64,000 nucleotides of DNA, taken from positions 674,001 through 738,000 of the forward strand of contig JAOTON010000477.1 of assembly GCA_034440635.1 (NCBI GenBank). The letters run 5' to 3'. The stretch comes from Lepas anatifera (lineage: Eukaryota; Arthropoda; Thecostraca; Lepadidae). The position numbers and the translations under genes are program-made. Below the pieces are notes generated by a model. That model saw nothing but the letters and a program-made list of their open reading frames with translations. It did not search any database and was not told the DNA's origin. Within the stretch, counting starts at the first letter, position 1; the number at the start of each line of letters is the position of its first letter. Of the stretch, positions 32,385 to 43,903 are shown in pieces.

Positions 32385-32735
32385 ATCCCCGCTGAAACAC
32401 GGACGACAGTCGCTCTCCAACAGCCCAAACGGCAGCGAAAGACCACCACTCACCCACCACACTGAGACCTTCTGCCCAGCGACGGACCACCTCTCGCCCA
32501 GACCACCACACTGAGATCTTCTGCCCAGTGACAAACCACCTCTCACCCACCACGCTGAGACCTTCTGCCCAGTGACAGACCACCTCTCGCCCACCACGCT
32601 GAGACCTTCTGCGCAGTGACAGACCACCACTCTGAGACCTTCTGCACAGCGACGGACCACCTCTCGCCCAACACACTGAGACCTTCTGTGCAGCGACCGA
32701 CCACCTCTCGCCCACCACACTGAGACTGTCGGCGG
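32385..32735. repeat. Irregular tandem repeat, unit about 45-60 bp
   Basis: The phrases CTGAGACCTTCTGC(C/G)CAG, TGACAGACCACC and CTCTCGCCCACCAC recur about six to seven times with varying spacing. Long overlapping frames on the minus strand come from the repeat, and the encoded Trp/Arg/Gly-rich sequence resembles no domain. Confidence 0.8.
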
Positions 32736-33351
32736 CTACTCGCGCCTCGCGGTCACACACACGGACCGCCTCTAACCCCGCCTCGAACGTGACTGAGCAG
32801 GCAGCGCGGCCGGCGGCAGAGAGCCGGTCTTCGGCCGCTCCTCCTCACGCCAGCAGTCAAGGTCAGACGCTGGAAGTGGAAGATCGTGGGAATTCGCTCC
32901 GGCTGGTCATCGGTGGCCGGTGACCACGTGATGCAGAACACCGGGGCTGCGCCGCATGTGTCGCCAACGGTCAGAAAGTGAGCAATTCAGCCTGCAGTCT
33001 GCTGCTGAACAGAACCTTCCATCTCTAAACGCCGCCTGCCTGCCAACACCGGCCGGTTGGGCAAACGATTGTTGCCGTTCCAATTTGATTGAAATCAATA
33101 TTTTTTACGAAAAGTGGGGAGGAACCACCTCAGCCCCTGCCCATTCTAACGTATATGAGACTGACCTATGCCAAATGCAGACAAGCTTACCACGAAATCT
33201 GCCAAATCATTTCTGCACCATGTATACCAAAGTATATGCAAATTATGCTTGACCGCCGAAGATACCCATACAATGATTAACACTGCAGTGTAGAAATCTT
33301 ACGTTTTATTATATTACACCGTGGTCTTTTTCACTGTGTTGTTCGTTTTCA

Positions 33352-33960
33352 GTAGCGCATCCAAGGGGGCCAGCTGGCCCGCCGCCCCAAACGCTTTGAA
33401 TCTAAAGTGGCACCCCTCCGCCCATTTCGGGCGCCTGGGTTTTGGCGATAATTAACCACCGCACAGTGGCGGATCCAGGGGGAGAGCAATAAAGGCATTT
33501 GCCTCCCTCCAACGGAAAAGCGCGGGGCAAAACTATGCTTTGGCCCTCCGCCCCCAAAGCGATCGACCTTCTTTTTGCCCCGACTCCTTTGAAGTTTATA
33601 AGCAAGATTTTGGTACTTCAACTCTCAACTAACCTAACCTACCTAACCTTCAAACAGAACAGTGCAAATATTGGGCCTTGGATAGGAAAAAAGTATCTTG
33701 AGCCCATGAGGTTTTTTTCGGTTTGTCATCAAATACCTCAAATTCTACTGTCAATTCATATTGTAGCACAATTTTTCACTGCACGACGTTTTGTTTTGCT
33801 TTTCAACTTTGGTTTTCCCCTCCCCTCCCCAAACCGACCGGCTAGATCCACCACTGCCGCCACAGGTGCCCATTGAGGGCAAAAATGAGCCTTGATCTGG
33901 ATTTTAGTACCAGTTCTACTCTCACCTTGACGCCCCTATCCATACTGTGCCGCCTCTGCG
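33352..33960 (+). mobile_element. hAT-like element split by a second MITE
   Basis: The left part begins CAGTAGCGCATCCAAGGGGG and contains CCAAACGCTTTGAATCTAAAG. The right part resumes GGTGCCCATTGAGGGC and TGAGCCTT. The same two segments lie close together at 41785-41875, inside the composite element there, so the middle (33464-33856) is an insertion. The outer right terminus is not defined. Confidence 0.55.
33464..33856 (+). mobile_element. GGATCC-ended hAT-type MITE, 393 bp
   Basis: Ends are CAGTGGCGGATCCAGGGGG and CGGCTAGATCCACCACTG. Flanking octamers CCACCGCA and CCGCCACA are similar but not identical. The interior contains CCCTCCGCCCCCAAAGCGATC and a right part with GTTTTGCTTTTCAACTTTGG, also found at 5560-5595 and, inverted, at 40500-40620. 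Confidence 0.75.
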
Positions 33961-34708
33961 TTGGGGCACTCGCCCAATGTGTGATTCAAGCCACCCCTGT
34001 TCCAAAACTGCCTCTCCCTCGCCAGGGAAAGAAATCCTGCCCGTGACATGCCGCCGCCCATTAGCCTGTCGCCCCCCTCCCCCTTCATCAGCTGCTCCCC
34101 TCCCCGAAACGAAAATCCTGGGTGTGCGCCTGTTCTCTTCAACTATTACAATATGAATGTGTAAGGATGCTAAGCCAATGTGGGTTGCCAGTCTTGGAAT
34201 GAATGACTCATTAGATGCAGTTTCATGCATCGAGAAGGTTAAAAGCATAATGTAATCACTTATAATATAGTGCAGCTTTTCGTTATAATAGTTAAAATCC
34301 CATTTATACATAAATCCCATATAATACATTATAAATCCCATTTATATGTAGGAGCATTTACCCGGATGATTGAAAATCGTCTTGGTAAGAGAGGAATCAC
34401 CTGCAAGCGCGTCAGAATAAAGACAGGCTAGGAGAGGTTTACATTTCATCCGAAGATGTCCTGATTTCAACAATGCTCGAAAAAAATTTAAAAGAACGAA
34501 AAGAAGTGTAATATATAAGTTAAGTTAGTCCTGGTATAGGTTTAATATATAAATTACGTTGGTGCTGGTATAGATTTAACATACATAATATTAGTTGGTG
34601 CTGGTAGATTTAGGTATTAGCCATCCAGACCGGTACTCGCAGCTTCAGAGCCGGCACAGGCCGATACAGCACTTGCTGACACAACCCGCCGTGTACCGTG
34701 AAAAAAAC
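33961..34708. other. Hat-like remnant, then no gene
   Basis: The sequence to about 34140 shares AAATCCTGGGTGTGCGCC-like phrases with the composite element at 42020-42060. From 34150 to 34708 nothing is recognised apart from a short diverged triplication of TTGGTGCTGGTATAG at 34520-34610. Confidence 0.35.
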
Positions 34709-35100
34709 ATTGCGTTACCACCATACGAACATGGCGTGATGGCGTCTTTTGTCAATAGGACACGGGCGTCATTAAAATCTGGCTTGCCACAACCATCGTG
34801 ATTAAACATTGCGTTACCTCCATACGAACATGGCGTGATGGCGTATTTTGTCAATAGGACACGGGCGTCATTAAAATCTGGCTTGCCACAACCACCGTGA
34901 TTAAACATTGCGTTACCACCATACGCACATGGCGCGATGGCGTCTTTTGTCAATAGGACACGGGCGTCATTAAGATCTGGCTTCCCACGGCCACCGTGAT
35001 TAAACATTGCGTTACCACCATACGCACATGGCGCGATGGCGTCTTTTGTCAATAGGGCACGGGGTCATTAAAATCTGGCTTGCCAAGGCCATCGTGAACC
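34709..35100 (+). repeat. 99-bp minisatellite, four units
   Basis: Unit starts with CATTGCGTTACC occur at 34709, 34807, 34906 and 35005, giving periods of 98, 99 and 99 bp. Each unit contains TTTTGTCAATAGGACACGGG and ATCTGGCTTGCCA. The minus strand is open across all units and reads YGGNAMFNHGG and FNDARVLLTK repeatedly (33 residues per unit). I recognise no protein. A diverged relative lies at 38510-38690. Confidence 0.85.
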
Positions 35101-35880
35101 GAGATCGATTGTTGATGACACAAAACACCTTTGAGCCACGAGATATTGCGTTGTCGCCCCGTGCATGCTGCGCGGTGGCGCATGTTATTAAACAACAGGC
35201 TACACTAATTCGTTCTGCGGTAAAGTGCATTGGATTGATTGTGATGGTGTGTGCGCTCTTACTATGAAAAGGAGGTGTGAAGGGCGGAGAGGAGGTTCAG
35301 ACGTGCAGACACCTCAGTTGCCCGAGTGCTCTCACACCGCGCGCATCACCAAACCATGTAAGTGCTGTAGTATTCACATTGTAGTTGCGAAATGCTTTAG
35401 CATTCCCATCGTAGTTGCAACGCCTTAACTGTAATTTTTTGCATTTCAGTTGATACTTTATAATATCCTCGTAAATATGCACTTGTAATTTCGTACTTGT
35501 AACTCACACTTTTAATTGTGACTTACAAGCACCCAATTACGAAATTTGACTTAAAAGTACTGTAATCGCTCTGGACCATCACCATAATGTACAATAATGT
35601 AAATGTAAAATTTCTGTCTAGATTCTATTGGCGTTTCCATGGAAACAGAGGAACACGATCCAAGCACAAGAGAAAACGAAATAGCCTCCTTATTCGTCTA
35701 AATACTAATTATCTAGAATACTTCTTACACGTATTTTACAGTATACCTACTTCGCTTATGACACTGATTCTAGAATGCACCCTTCCTGCACATACTTTAA
35801 AATATGTATTACAGAAGAAACATAAGCATAAGGTAGCAATAAGCTCGAACCGGATTAGTCTCTTGTTTTAAATTGGGGTA
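35101..35880 (+). repeat. First copy of a 1.2-kb direct duplication
   Basis: Together with the minisatellite before it, this stretch aligns in order with 38480-39690. Shared parts are TGAAGGGCGGAGAG, CCCGAGTGCTCTCACACCGCG, GTAGTTGCAACGCC, and AACGAAATA-rich sequence near 35680. There is no convincing gene. It is either an interspersed repeat or an old segmental duplication. Confidence 0.65.
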
Positions 35881-37008
35881 GTCGACGGGAGATTAAAGAT
35901 TCACAGGTCCCCTCACGGTCTTACCGTTAGCAACGCCCGTTTTAAGCGTCATATCGACGTGATATTCTGATAACCTCATGTCAATGTGTAAAAACTTAAG
36001 ATTGTGTCTTGGTGTATTGCATGGTCCCATCTGCTTGCCACTTTACAACGCGCCGAATTCTAGGCTTAGAGAGCAGTGAAGAATCTTGCATTTTGGTAAG
36101 GGGGGGGCATAAGCGGCGGATTACAGGGGCACAAAAATTATGCGACTCGAGTTAGGTGCTTTCATTTTCTTTAGCTACATGAACCTTCTTGCCAGCAAAC
36201 AATCTGGGTGGGCTAAGATCTGGCTGTAGTTGGGCTAGGTGGGGGATCCCGCACCTGTTCCTCTACAGCCCTACGGAGTTTTAAATCTGTTCCACGAGTT
36301 TGCAGACTGAGATACGGCTTCTCGGACGTAGCTAGGCCAAGCTTCGTGATCGGGCGTTGGACTGGCTGGCAGAACCAGCGGTGGTCGGAAGTATGACACT
36401 GACCAGCAAGTAGACGCTTTGCGACTGTCCTGTACTGGTCCATGGCTGTTAGGCCTGCTTCCGCGTTAATAACCTAAGTTAAGAGTTCACCGATTGATCT
36501 TTATCATTATAGTGCTTCTTATATATGTTATGGTTCCATTTCTATTGATACCTATACAATGTGATAATTTTACGTGATTTTTTCATCGAAACAATAGCAT
36601 AATTAGACGAGTACCTGCGCACAGCACTTGCCGTCATCCCTACTGGAACCCATGCAACGGCACTGCACGATGGAGAGCAGGCTTCGAGCTGTCAATCCTG
36701 AGTGGACTGAACTCTAGGGCAGGTATGGGCGTGGGCCGGAGAGTTATTCTACCCCGGACAAAATCAGCCGGCGCCCGGACTTCAGCCGGAACATTTTTGT
36801 CAGACGTCGCCAATCTGCAGCCGGCGTTATTTGATCCGAATCGGACCAAATTGTTTGCTGGGTATCGGTTCCCAATTATGTGTTCCATGAAAATTCCCAT
36901 TGCATGTGCCATCCCGATCAACTCGCACGCTGCTTCTTTTCGCTGAGCGCCGCGGTCGTGTCAGCACCGTCAATAACGGCTTCCCTTAGCGTATACCGAG
37001 GGAGTTAA
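35881..37008. other. No gene recognised
   Basis: Short frames only. A G-run (36098-36106) marks nothing else that I can interpret. Confidence 0.3.
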
Positions 37009-37310
37009 ATGCATTTCTGCGGCGGGGAAATGCAGATTTTTTCAACGACTCTTTTATCGATTTTAGGAAACATGTTCTTGCATATATTCGCACTGCTTAA
37101 CTTTTATTACCGTCACTTTTACCATCGGTTTTATCATCAGCTGCATCTTTCTCATCACTCACATTTTGTTGTTTTCACCGCTTTTACATGTGTGTCTCTC
37201 ATCTGTGTACATAGTTTTCCTTTTACTTACATCGACTTGGCCTGTTATTGGACAATTTTCTGTTGGCGATTTACTTGAATAAATAAATAAATAAATAAAA
37301 TAAATAAAAA
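37009..37310 (+). mobile_element. Possible LINE 3' end with (AAAT)n tail
   Basis: A T-rich stretch ends with CTTGAATAAATAAATAAATA, a tail form common in non-LTR elements. No reverse-transcriptase motif is present, so this is tentative and might be a simple repeat only. Confidence 0.3.
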
Positions 37311-37540
37311 TGACGTGAGCCGGCAGCTTTTTTAAAGACAGCCAATATTTTGAGCTTTGCCTGCCACCCTGTGATAAATATTTTTGTCAGACTTTAATTA
37401 ATTCATCATTTTTAAGTTTCACAAATTATATGCGAAAGAACTGTCTCATCTGAATTCATTACCCTCCAACATTCTCTCGTCAGGCTGCGTGATCAGTTTT
37501 ATTCTGAAGAGGAGACCGTGTGACCAATGGCTTACCATTC

Positions 37541-38053
37541 TGTGAACGCCCTAGTTATCTAAGCTAGCTTTCAGTGTTATCTAGCGGCTCCCTTTGATGT
37601 CTATTGGACACCTGTGCTGTACTGTGCGACAGTGCCTTTGATACACCGCTATGTCGCAGGGTCCATCTAAGTTCCCGACGACAGCGACAGGCGGCGCCTT
37701 TGTTGTATGCGGAGTGCATTAGCAACGTCCGGGGTCGTGAGAAGCCATGGTCGTTCCATTAGAGTTATCGTAATGTACCCTTGATGTTAGTGCCGCCTCC
37801 TTTGATATTAGCCGCCGCCGACGTATATAAACTCCCCGTATTTTGACCGAAGCACATCAGTACGAGTGTCAGTACGAGTGTCAGTGCATCTCCAGCCTGA
37901 GCTCAGTACAGAATTATAAAAGGCTGCTGTGACAGCGAGGAGAGAGTGAGATGTAAAGGAGTGAAGAACCGGTATTGGTAGAGTGTTTTTGGTCTTAAAG
38001 CTAAGTTATAAAATAAATATCGGAATCAGAAGAAGCTGCCTATCCATCGCACA
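37541..38053 (+). mobile_element. Possible solo LTR with promoter and poly(A) signal
   Basis: Starts TGTGAACGCC and ends CATCGCACA, with a TATATAA box (37824-37830), a start-like CATCAGTACG about 30 bp downstream, and AATAAA (38012-38017) about 40 bp before the end. This order is that of a U3-R-U5 LTR. The following AGGTCCTCCATTACG...CACAGCCAGGCCC recurs at 11730-11790. No TSD was found, so the limits are tentative. Confidence 0.4.
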
Positions 38054-38479
38054 AACAACAAAGAAGAGGTCCTCCATTACGAAACGTATTCACAGCCAGG
38101 CCCAAGCATAAGTCTTGGCCTCATATAAATTGTGCCGTGGCCACTAGTTTTAATCATTGATAATTGGCATTTTAATTGACATTTTAATTTTATTTTTAAA
38201 TGGGTTTAAAAGCCAAAAGTCAGTCAACGATTTCACAACACCTTCGACTCGTGTCGTGACTATACATTGTATGCGAAACCGTTGACCAACTTTTGGCTTC
38301 TAAAACTCATTTAAAAATAATACATATTTGGCAGATTATTTTGATTTTCACTACCTTTACCATTATCATGACGTCACTGCCATACCTTCTCCGTCACTAT
38401 GACACTCACTAAAATGTGACTTGCCACAGTACTAATTGTGATTCTAGCAGCCACAAACCTGCCATGAATAGCAATAGAT
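38054..38479. other. Inverted-repeat stretch, no gene
   Basis: GGGTTTAAAAGCCAAAAGTC (about 38200-38220) and the complement in CAACTTTTGGCTTCTAAAAC (about 38285-38307) form an imperfect inverted repeat around 80 bp of spacer, perhaps a small fold-back element. Confidence 0.45.
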
Positions 38480-39690
38480 GCGGTGCGTTACCGTGATAGA
38501 GATGCTGCGCTATAGCATGTATTTGGTCAGTAGAAAACGGGAGCCACTAAAATCTGGCTTGCCGTTGTCGTGCTTCGGTAAAGGACATCGTGACGGCGTT
38601 GATCCCCTTTTATAAATAAGCGTGTATGTTTTTTTGTCAATAAAAACGGGCTTCACTAAAGTCTGGCTTGCCAAGGTCGTGCTTCGGTAAAGGACATTGT
38701 TTGTTTATTTGTTTATTTGTTTATTAAACATAATCACCAACAGGCTGATGCCCACTAACAGGTGAAGTCAGGTGTTAAAACTCTCTCACGAAAAACTAAC
38801 ACATAAACATAAACATGTCCGAAACACCCTAGTGCTAAAAACATACAAATGAGTAAAATGGGTGCTGTAAAAATAAAGTTATTAAAATAGTTTGAGCTCA
38901 TTCCCTCTTCATATATTTGGTGCACATATACCTTGGTGACCTCACACTCTTAGGTCCCTTATGTACTCCACAACGTGAGCTCTAAAAATGCTATAGGTAT
39001 CAACAAAAAAATCGGAGTTGATCATGGTCAAAAACCTATTAGCAGATTTTGGTATCCGGCACAGAAACCCCGAGGCAACCGTGTTTACACGGCCGCGTGG
39101 CTCGGCGAAAAGTCGCAGGTTGCGGGTCGAGCGGGGTGGAACATGAAGGCCAAAACAGTTCAGAAGAGTTTGAGAGGAAATTTTTGAAATTGTGTTGCGT
39201 ATGACGGTCTTACTATATAAAAAAGCGTGAAGGGCGGAGAGTATGTCCAGACTCCTCCGTGGCCCGAGTGCTCTCACACCGCGCACACCGCCAAACCATG
39301 AAAGTGCTGTAGTTTTCGCATTGTAGTTGCAACGCCGTAACTGGAATTGTTGTGTGTTGCAGTGGAAACTTTGTGATTATAATTGTAATTTCTTACTTGT
39401 AATTCGTACTTGTAATTGTAACTTTACACTGCTACTACTCCGTGCTATTGCTCCGTGCTACTACTCCGTGCTATATTGCACCTTAATGTTAATATAAGCT
39501 TTCTATCGAGATTCTTCTGGCATTTCTATGCAAACCGAAGAACACAGTCCAAGCACAATGAGGAAACGAAATAACTCCTTTATAGGACTAATTATTTAGG
39601 GTTCTCTCATTGCACGTATTTAAAATATATTTACTTATCTATGAGACTGATTCTACAAGGCACCTTTCCTGTACATATTTATTACAAATG
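38480..39690 (+). repeat. Second copy of the 1.2-kb duplication, with LINE insertion
   Basis: Aligns in order with 34709-35880. The alignment is interrupted from about 38697 to 39225 by sequence that belongs to a non-LTR element on the minus strand. The minisatellite part has only about two diverged units here. Confidence 0.6.
38697..39225 (-). mobile_element. 5'-truncated non-LTR retrotransposon 3' end
   Basis: On the minus strand the sequence ends in repeated AATAAACA units (complement of TTTGTTTATTTGTTTATT at 38700-38727), a typical LINE tail. Upstream, frame 38942-39220 reads PKSANRFLTMINSDFFVDTYSIF and stops, like the C-terminus of an RT polyprotein. The catalytic part is absent. Confidence 0.55.
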
Positions 39691-40484
39691 ATTGCCCCTC
39701 CCGCGCTGTCCCCACCATGCCGCGAAAATTACCCCGTACTTTTTATCTACTACCCATCGTCAATCATTGAGGTATAGCTTTATTATTCGTTTCTTATAGC
39801 CCTCATCAAGTTTATTGCGATACCCTCTATCATACCATAAAACGCGGGTAGCTCAGAACCAGTTAGGCCGGGGTATTGCTGCAGAGTAGTAGCTAACGCA
39901 CTCACGGCTGTACTCTCCAGTGCCACACGTAAAATATTAAACACTCTGTGTACGTAAAGCATAGAATGATGTTAGTTTGTGCGGGGGGCATCATTGATCC
40001 GCGCCCTATGAGCTTGAACTAAGTTGTTGAGCACCGCTTCTGGAGCAGGACTCATTGTCATTGCGTCATTGTCAATAATCCTAATGAACAATCTCATGGT
40101 TATTTGATAATATCGCCAACTAAAATCGCAAGGTCGGGGTTTCTGGTCTCTAGCTGTACCAAAGGAGCTAGTGCCGAGAGACAGACCATACGCTTTACTC
40201 CTTAGATATTTTGAAAGAAAGGAAACCAACAAGGTCAATATTTCGGTAGGTACACTGAACTGCCTGCAAAGAATCAACCGATAAACATTTACCACCAGTT
40301 ATGAATAAGCACCCGCTTCCACAGATGCCGCAGAAGTTAGGGTAGCTCCTGAAGGTGCAATATGGCCGCGGTTCTCTCAAAGTAGCCAAATCTTACTCAC
40401 TTTTTTACACAAATGTGGTGCGCTTATTATAGACGATTCTGATTGATTTAACAAAAAAATTGTGATGTTTTCGATTTTATCTAG
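39691..40484. other. No gene recognised
   Basis: A phrase resembling a tRNA A box, GGGTAGCTCAG, occurs at about 39846, but I find no B box at the expected distance. Nothing else is supported. Confidence 0.3.
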
Positions 40485-40922
40485 ACGATGACAGATCCAG
40501 CCGATAGGTTTGTGAGGCGAAGCAAAGTCAAAAAGCAAACAAAAAGTCACGCGGTGAACAATTTTGGCACAAATTAACCAGATGGTACGTTTTTGGGGTA
40601 AACCAAAATCGAAAAGCAAAAAAGGCATCACGAGGTGATAATTGTAGCTGCAAGAAGCTTGGTTTTGTTATCCAAAGATCATTCACTCAAAAGTGATTCT
40701 GAATGTCAAAAGGACCAATGCCCAATTTTTACACTGAAGTTGACTGGTTCTATTTGAAGTTGATAGTTAAAGCACCAAAAGTTTGCTTATAAACAAAAAG
40801 GGTCGGTGCAAAAAAGGTTGACAGTTTTGGGTTTGGGGAAGGGGAGGGAGCAAAACATAGTTTTACCCCGAGCTTTTCCGTTTGGAAGGGTAAATGCCTT
40901 GTTCCCCCTTGATCCGCCACTG
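40485..40922 (-). mobile_element. GGATCC-ended hAT-type MITE, diverged, inverted
   Basis: The right end CCTTGATCCGCCACTG is the complement of the family start. The left end GACAGATCCAGCCG resembles the complement of CGGCTAGATCCACCACTG. Inside, TTTGGGTTTGGGGAAGGGGAGGGAGC and AAAGCAAAAAAGGC match the complement of 33464-33856. Confidence 0.6.
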
Positions 40923-41245
40923 TACGTGAATCCCCTGAAGGATTGGTTAAGATCTACATCTGCAATTGTTATACCAAACGTTATGAATTTTATTGAATTC
41001 GCCATTGCAGCGTTTGCCTTTTTCTGATTAAACACGCGCATTGACGGGGAATTGAGCCACCTTTGCTTTGACGAGGGCGGGTACCCGCCCCCTAAGATCT
41101 CAAAAACCACGCTAGGTAGCGAAAAACAGTAAACGGCGTTGGGTAGCCCATCCACTTCTCCATCGAAAATAGCTGAACCATTTTTTGTCAGGTCACATTT
41201 AAGGTCACTAGAGGTCCAAACATGCCGTCATAGGGATATCATGTA

Positions 41246-42842
41246 GGGGAAAGTGGGGGTCATGGACACCGTAACGATGGTGTGAGTTTTTGATGGCTTA
41301 ATGAGCTTGTTTCGCTCCTATTTTTGCTGTAGAGATACTTCAGACATTGATCTACCACTGTGCAAACAGCTATGTGTCTGTAATTATCATATTAAAATTT
41401 GCGTAAAGTTTAGAAAAAAGTAGCAAAAGTCCATTTCGCCCCACCTAGTGGGGTAACATGGTCACCCCTTGGGGAAAGATGGACAAGATGAACAATGTGA
41501 TCGAACCAGGCCTTAAATATTTCCAACTGCATCCACCCACTAGGTGACTATCCTCCGCCCCGGGAAGGGGGCATTTTCTTACTTTTTTCGTTAAAGGGTC
41601 AAAGGGGGTCATGCCTTTTCAGATTTTTTTATGATGGAGGGTCAAATTATCAAGGGCTTTTGTGGAACTGTGCTTAGGTTGCTCCAGGATCGCCGATCAG
41701 GGGGCGGGGCACCTTTCCGGGGGGCGCCATCCGGGCCAGAGGGCGGGCTCGCACCCAGGGGGAGCAACGGGCCTGGCGCCCCCCCCACCAACGCTTTGGC
41801 TCTAAAGTGCCGGCCCCATCCATGTGGGCGCCGAAGGCGCCCATCGAGGGAAGGATGAGCCTTCACCTGACTTTCACTGACTTAGCTGCCCCTGCACCCC
41901 ACACGCCGCCCCTAAAACAATTAACTATAGGTCTGTGGATCAAGCAATTCACCCCCCCAGGATGCGAAAGTTGGCCGCACTTCGGGGGAACAAGTGTGCC
42001 CCCCTGAGGCAAAATGCTGCCCCCCAAATAAAAATCCTAGGTGTGCACCTACCAGGGGGTGCCACTTTTGGAACCCAAAACCTATCAGGTCGGCGCCAAA
42101 TCCTCTCGCAGGTCTAAGAGCGCCCCTCCCCACTCCTGAGGGGAGGATTGGAAGCAACACTTTAGAGGGCCCATCAATCTCTTAGGAGGGCACCGTAACC
42201 ATTTCAGGGGGCAGCGCTGAGGGTTGAGGGGTACACCTGCCCCTGGATGACCCCCAACTTTAATTATATGTTCTCCAGAATTTCGGGCCCCGTGTCACCA
42301 CCCCTCCCCCAAACCATCAGCCGAATCCACCTCCGCTCAGGTGTATCGCTGGACCCCAAAACCTTTGATACATTTATTTATTTAAGCTTATATTATATAA
42401 ATTCAAATATACTCTTGTACAGGGTAACATGGACACCATGTCCATCTTACCCCACACGTGGCGTCCGTCTTACCCCATCTTGCTTTTCTTGAATAAACTT
42501 GGACATGAATTGGACGCCATTGCGATTACACAGTCAGCGACTGCGGTGAACAAAATGTAACATCTTGAAGAGCCATATTACGTAATACCAATAAAGTATC
42601 TATAGAAACATCCATGCAATGGCCTTACGAATTCGATTTTGAAAACAACACATGAGTTGCAGTTTTTACTTTTATGGAAATTGTATAAAACCTAGAGAGC
42701 TTACCGGACCCAACATTGCTCTGCGACCGACGCGCGCTAAAAAGAAGCGTATTACACGCTTTTCCCGGTCGCGGCGCTGTCAATTCGTCTCAAACAGGGG
42801 GTGTCTATCTTACCCACGGTGTCCATGACCCCCACTTTCCCC
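41246..42842 (+). mobile_element. TA-target transposon remnant, about 1.6 kb
   Basis: The termini GGGGAAAGTGGGGGTCATGG and its exact complement at the right end are perfect inverted repeats of at least 27 bp. TA flanks both ends (41244-41245, 42843-42844). Comparison with 29321-30172 shows the uninterrupted target ATGTAAAT. Subterminal phrases such as GGGGTAACATGG and CTTACCCCA recur. No transposase is left, so it is non-autonomous, Tc1/mariner- or pogo-like by its target site. It contains another element (about 41680-42345). Confidence 0.88.
41680..42345 (+). mobile_element. hAT-like composite nested in the TA element
   Basis: Starts near GCTCCAGGATCGCCGATCAG and ends near CCGAATCCACCTCCGCTCAGG. 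It contains GGGGGCGCCATCCGG and TTTCAGGGGGC blocks of the 4773-5040 family, and the ACGCTTTGGCTCTAAAG block of 33352-33960. Exact ends and TSD not resolved. Confidence 0.5.
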
Positions 42843-43011
42843 TAAATGAAGCTTTTCGGTCATTAAATCTGAACAAGTAAAGATAGTGCAAAACGTATTG
42901 AACAATATGAATCCTCACAGCAAGCCGAATCGAATGATTTATAATATGACCTTGCTAGGTCAAATCGAGGATTTGGTCAAATCGAGGTCAAATCGAGCTT
43001 TGTAGATGTAT

Positions 43012-43200
43012 TAGTTAGGACCTTCGCGTTATCATGTACAAACCGGCGTAATATAGCGGTCTCTGACTACTTATGCACCGGGGGTCTCCGATACATACGG
43101 AACTGGGTGTGACTTCAGCACCGTCACCGGACCTCCACCGCAGCCCTGCACCAAGCAAATAAACTCAGGAAGGGCCGGAAAGCCCAACTTACTACTAAGC
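43012..43200 (-). mobile_element. LTR fragment related to 48050-48431
   Basis: The reverse complement reads GGTCCGGTGACGG(T/C)GCT, then AGACCCCCGGTGCATAAGTAG and ACGCCGGTTTGTACATGATAACGCG. These match the LTR at about 48120-48235 in the same order. Both ends are missing. Confidence 0.6.
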
Positions 43201-43903
43201 CGAGCCACACCACCAGCCTCGAGCGGAGAGGACGAGGGAGACGAGCAATGAGAGCCTAATATTGCACAAACGTACGTTCAAGAGTCGTGATGAGCGGATA
43301 AGCGACAGGTAAGCGGTAGAGGCAGGTGATCACGAGATAGGCTGCAGGTAAGCCGGCACGAGAGCAGTCCCGTTGAATTGCATCTTGGTCACGAAGGATA
43401 ACGAAACGATTTAGTTCGCAGATCGGCAGACATGCAACGTAAAAATGTCAGGAGGGTGACTACAGCTTAGTCATCTCAAAGGAAAAGGCGTATATCTGAT
43501 TTCAAAGTGGTTAGTAGTCCAGTCATCCTAACTACATAGATCTACCTATTGATCAAAGACGCGACACTAGCGTCATCCCCCTTACACTCATCTGGAATCT
43601 TCTACACTCGAGATTACCATATCGTGATAACCATTCGGAGTTACATGCATCAGAAGAGACGACTTATTCATCACCGGCTTTTTAGCCAGACCTGAATCAT
43701 AACAAAACACAGAATGAACTCCGGTAAGAAAGCACCATAATGTGAGGTGAGGGCACTTCAAGGTTACACGAGGTTAGTCACAATGAAAACATTCTAGCGG
43801 CGTCGCGGGCAGTAAAGCCGAGCCGCGCCGTAGTGTGCTGTAGTGAGGCAGTAAAATGACGAAGTAAACTTAAAAGGAAAGCGCTACAGCAGGCTGCAAC
43901 ACC
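43201..43903. other. No gene recognised
   Basis: No repeats or domains were recognised between the LTR fragment and the minisatellite. Confidence 0.3.

Larger units (their letters stand above)
41033..43005 (-). mobile_element. TTAA-target element, disrupted copy
   Basis: Starts with CACGCGCATTGACGGGG, preceded by TTAAA (one extra A). It continues as the reverse complement of 29321-30172: palindrome GGGCGGGTACCCGCCC, then GGTCACATTTAAGGTCAC. It is interrupted at a TA by the element 41246-42842, resumes AATGAAGCTTTTCGGTC, and is lost after about 43005, where an LTR fragment begins. Confidence 0.8.

Noticed and set aside
32323..32760. 145- and 113-codon minus-strand frames
   Set aside because: Two overlapping frames follow the same irregular tandem repeat; neither shows a domain.
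33625..33652. Telomere-like CTAACCTAACC repeats
   Set aside because: Only about two to three imperfect units inside a MITE; no extended (TTAGG)n array.
37279..37305. Cluster of AATAAA as gene end
   Set aside because: It is an (AAAT)n simple repeat, and no coding region could be assigned upstream.
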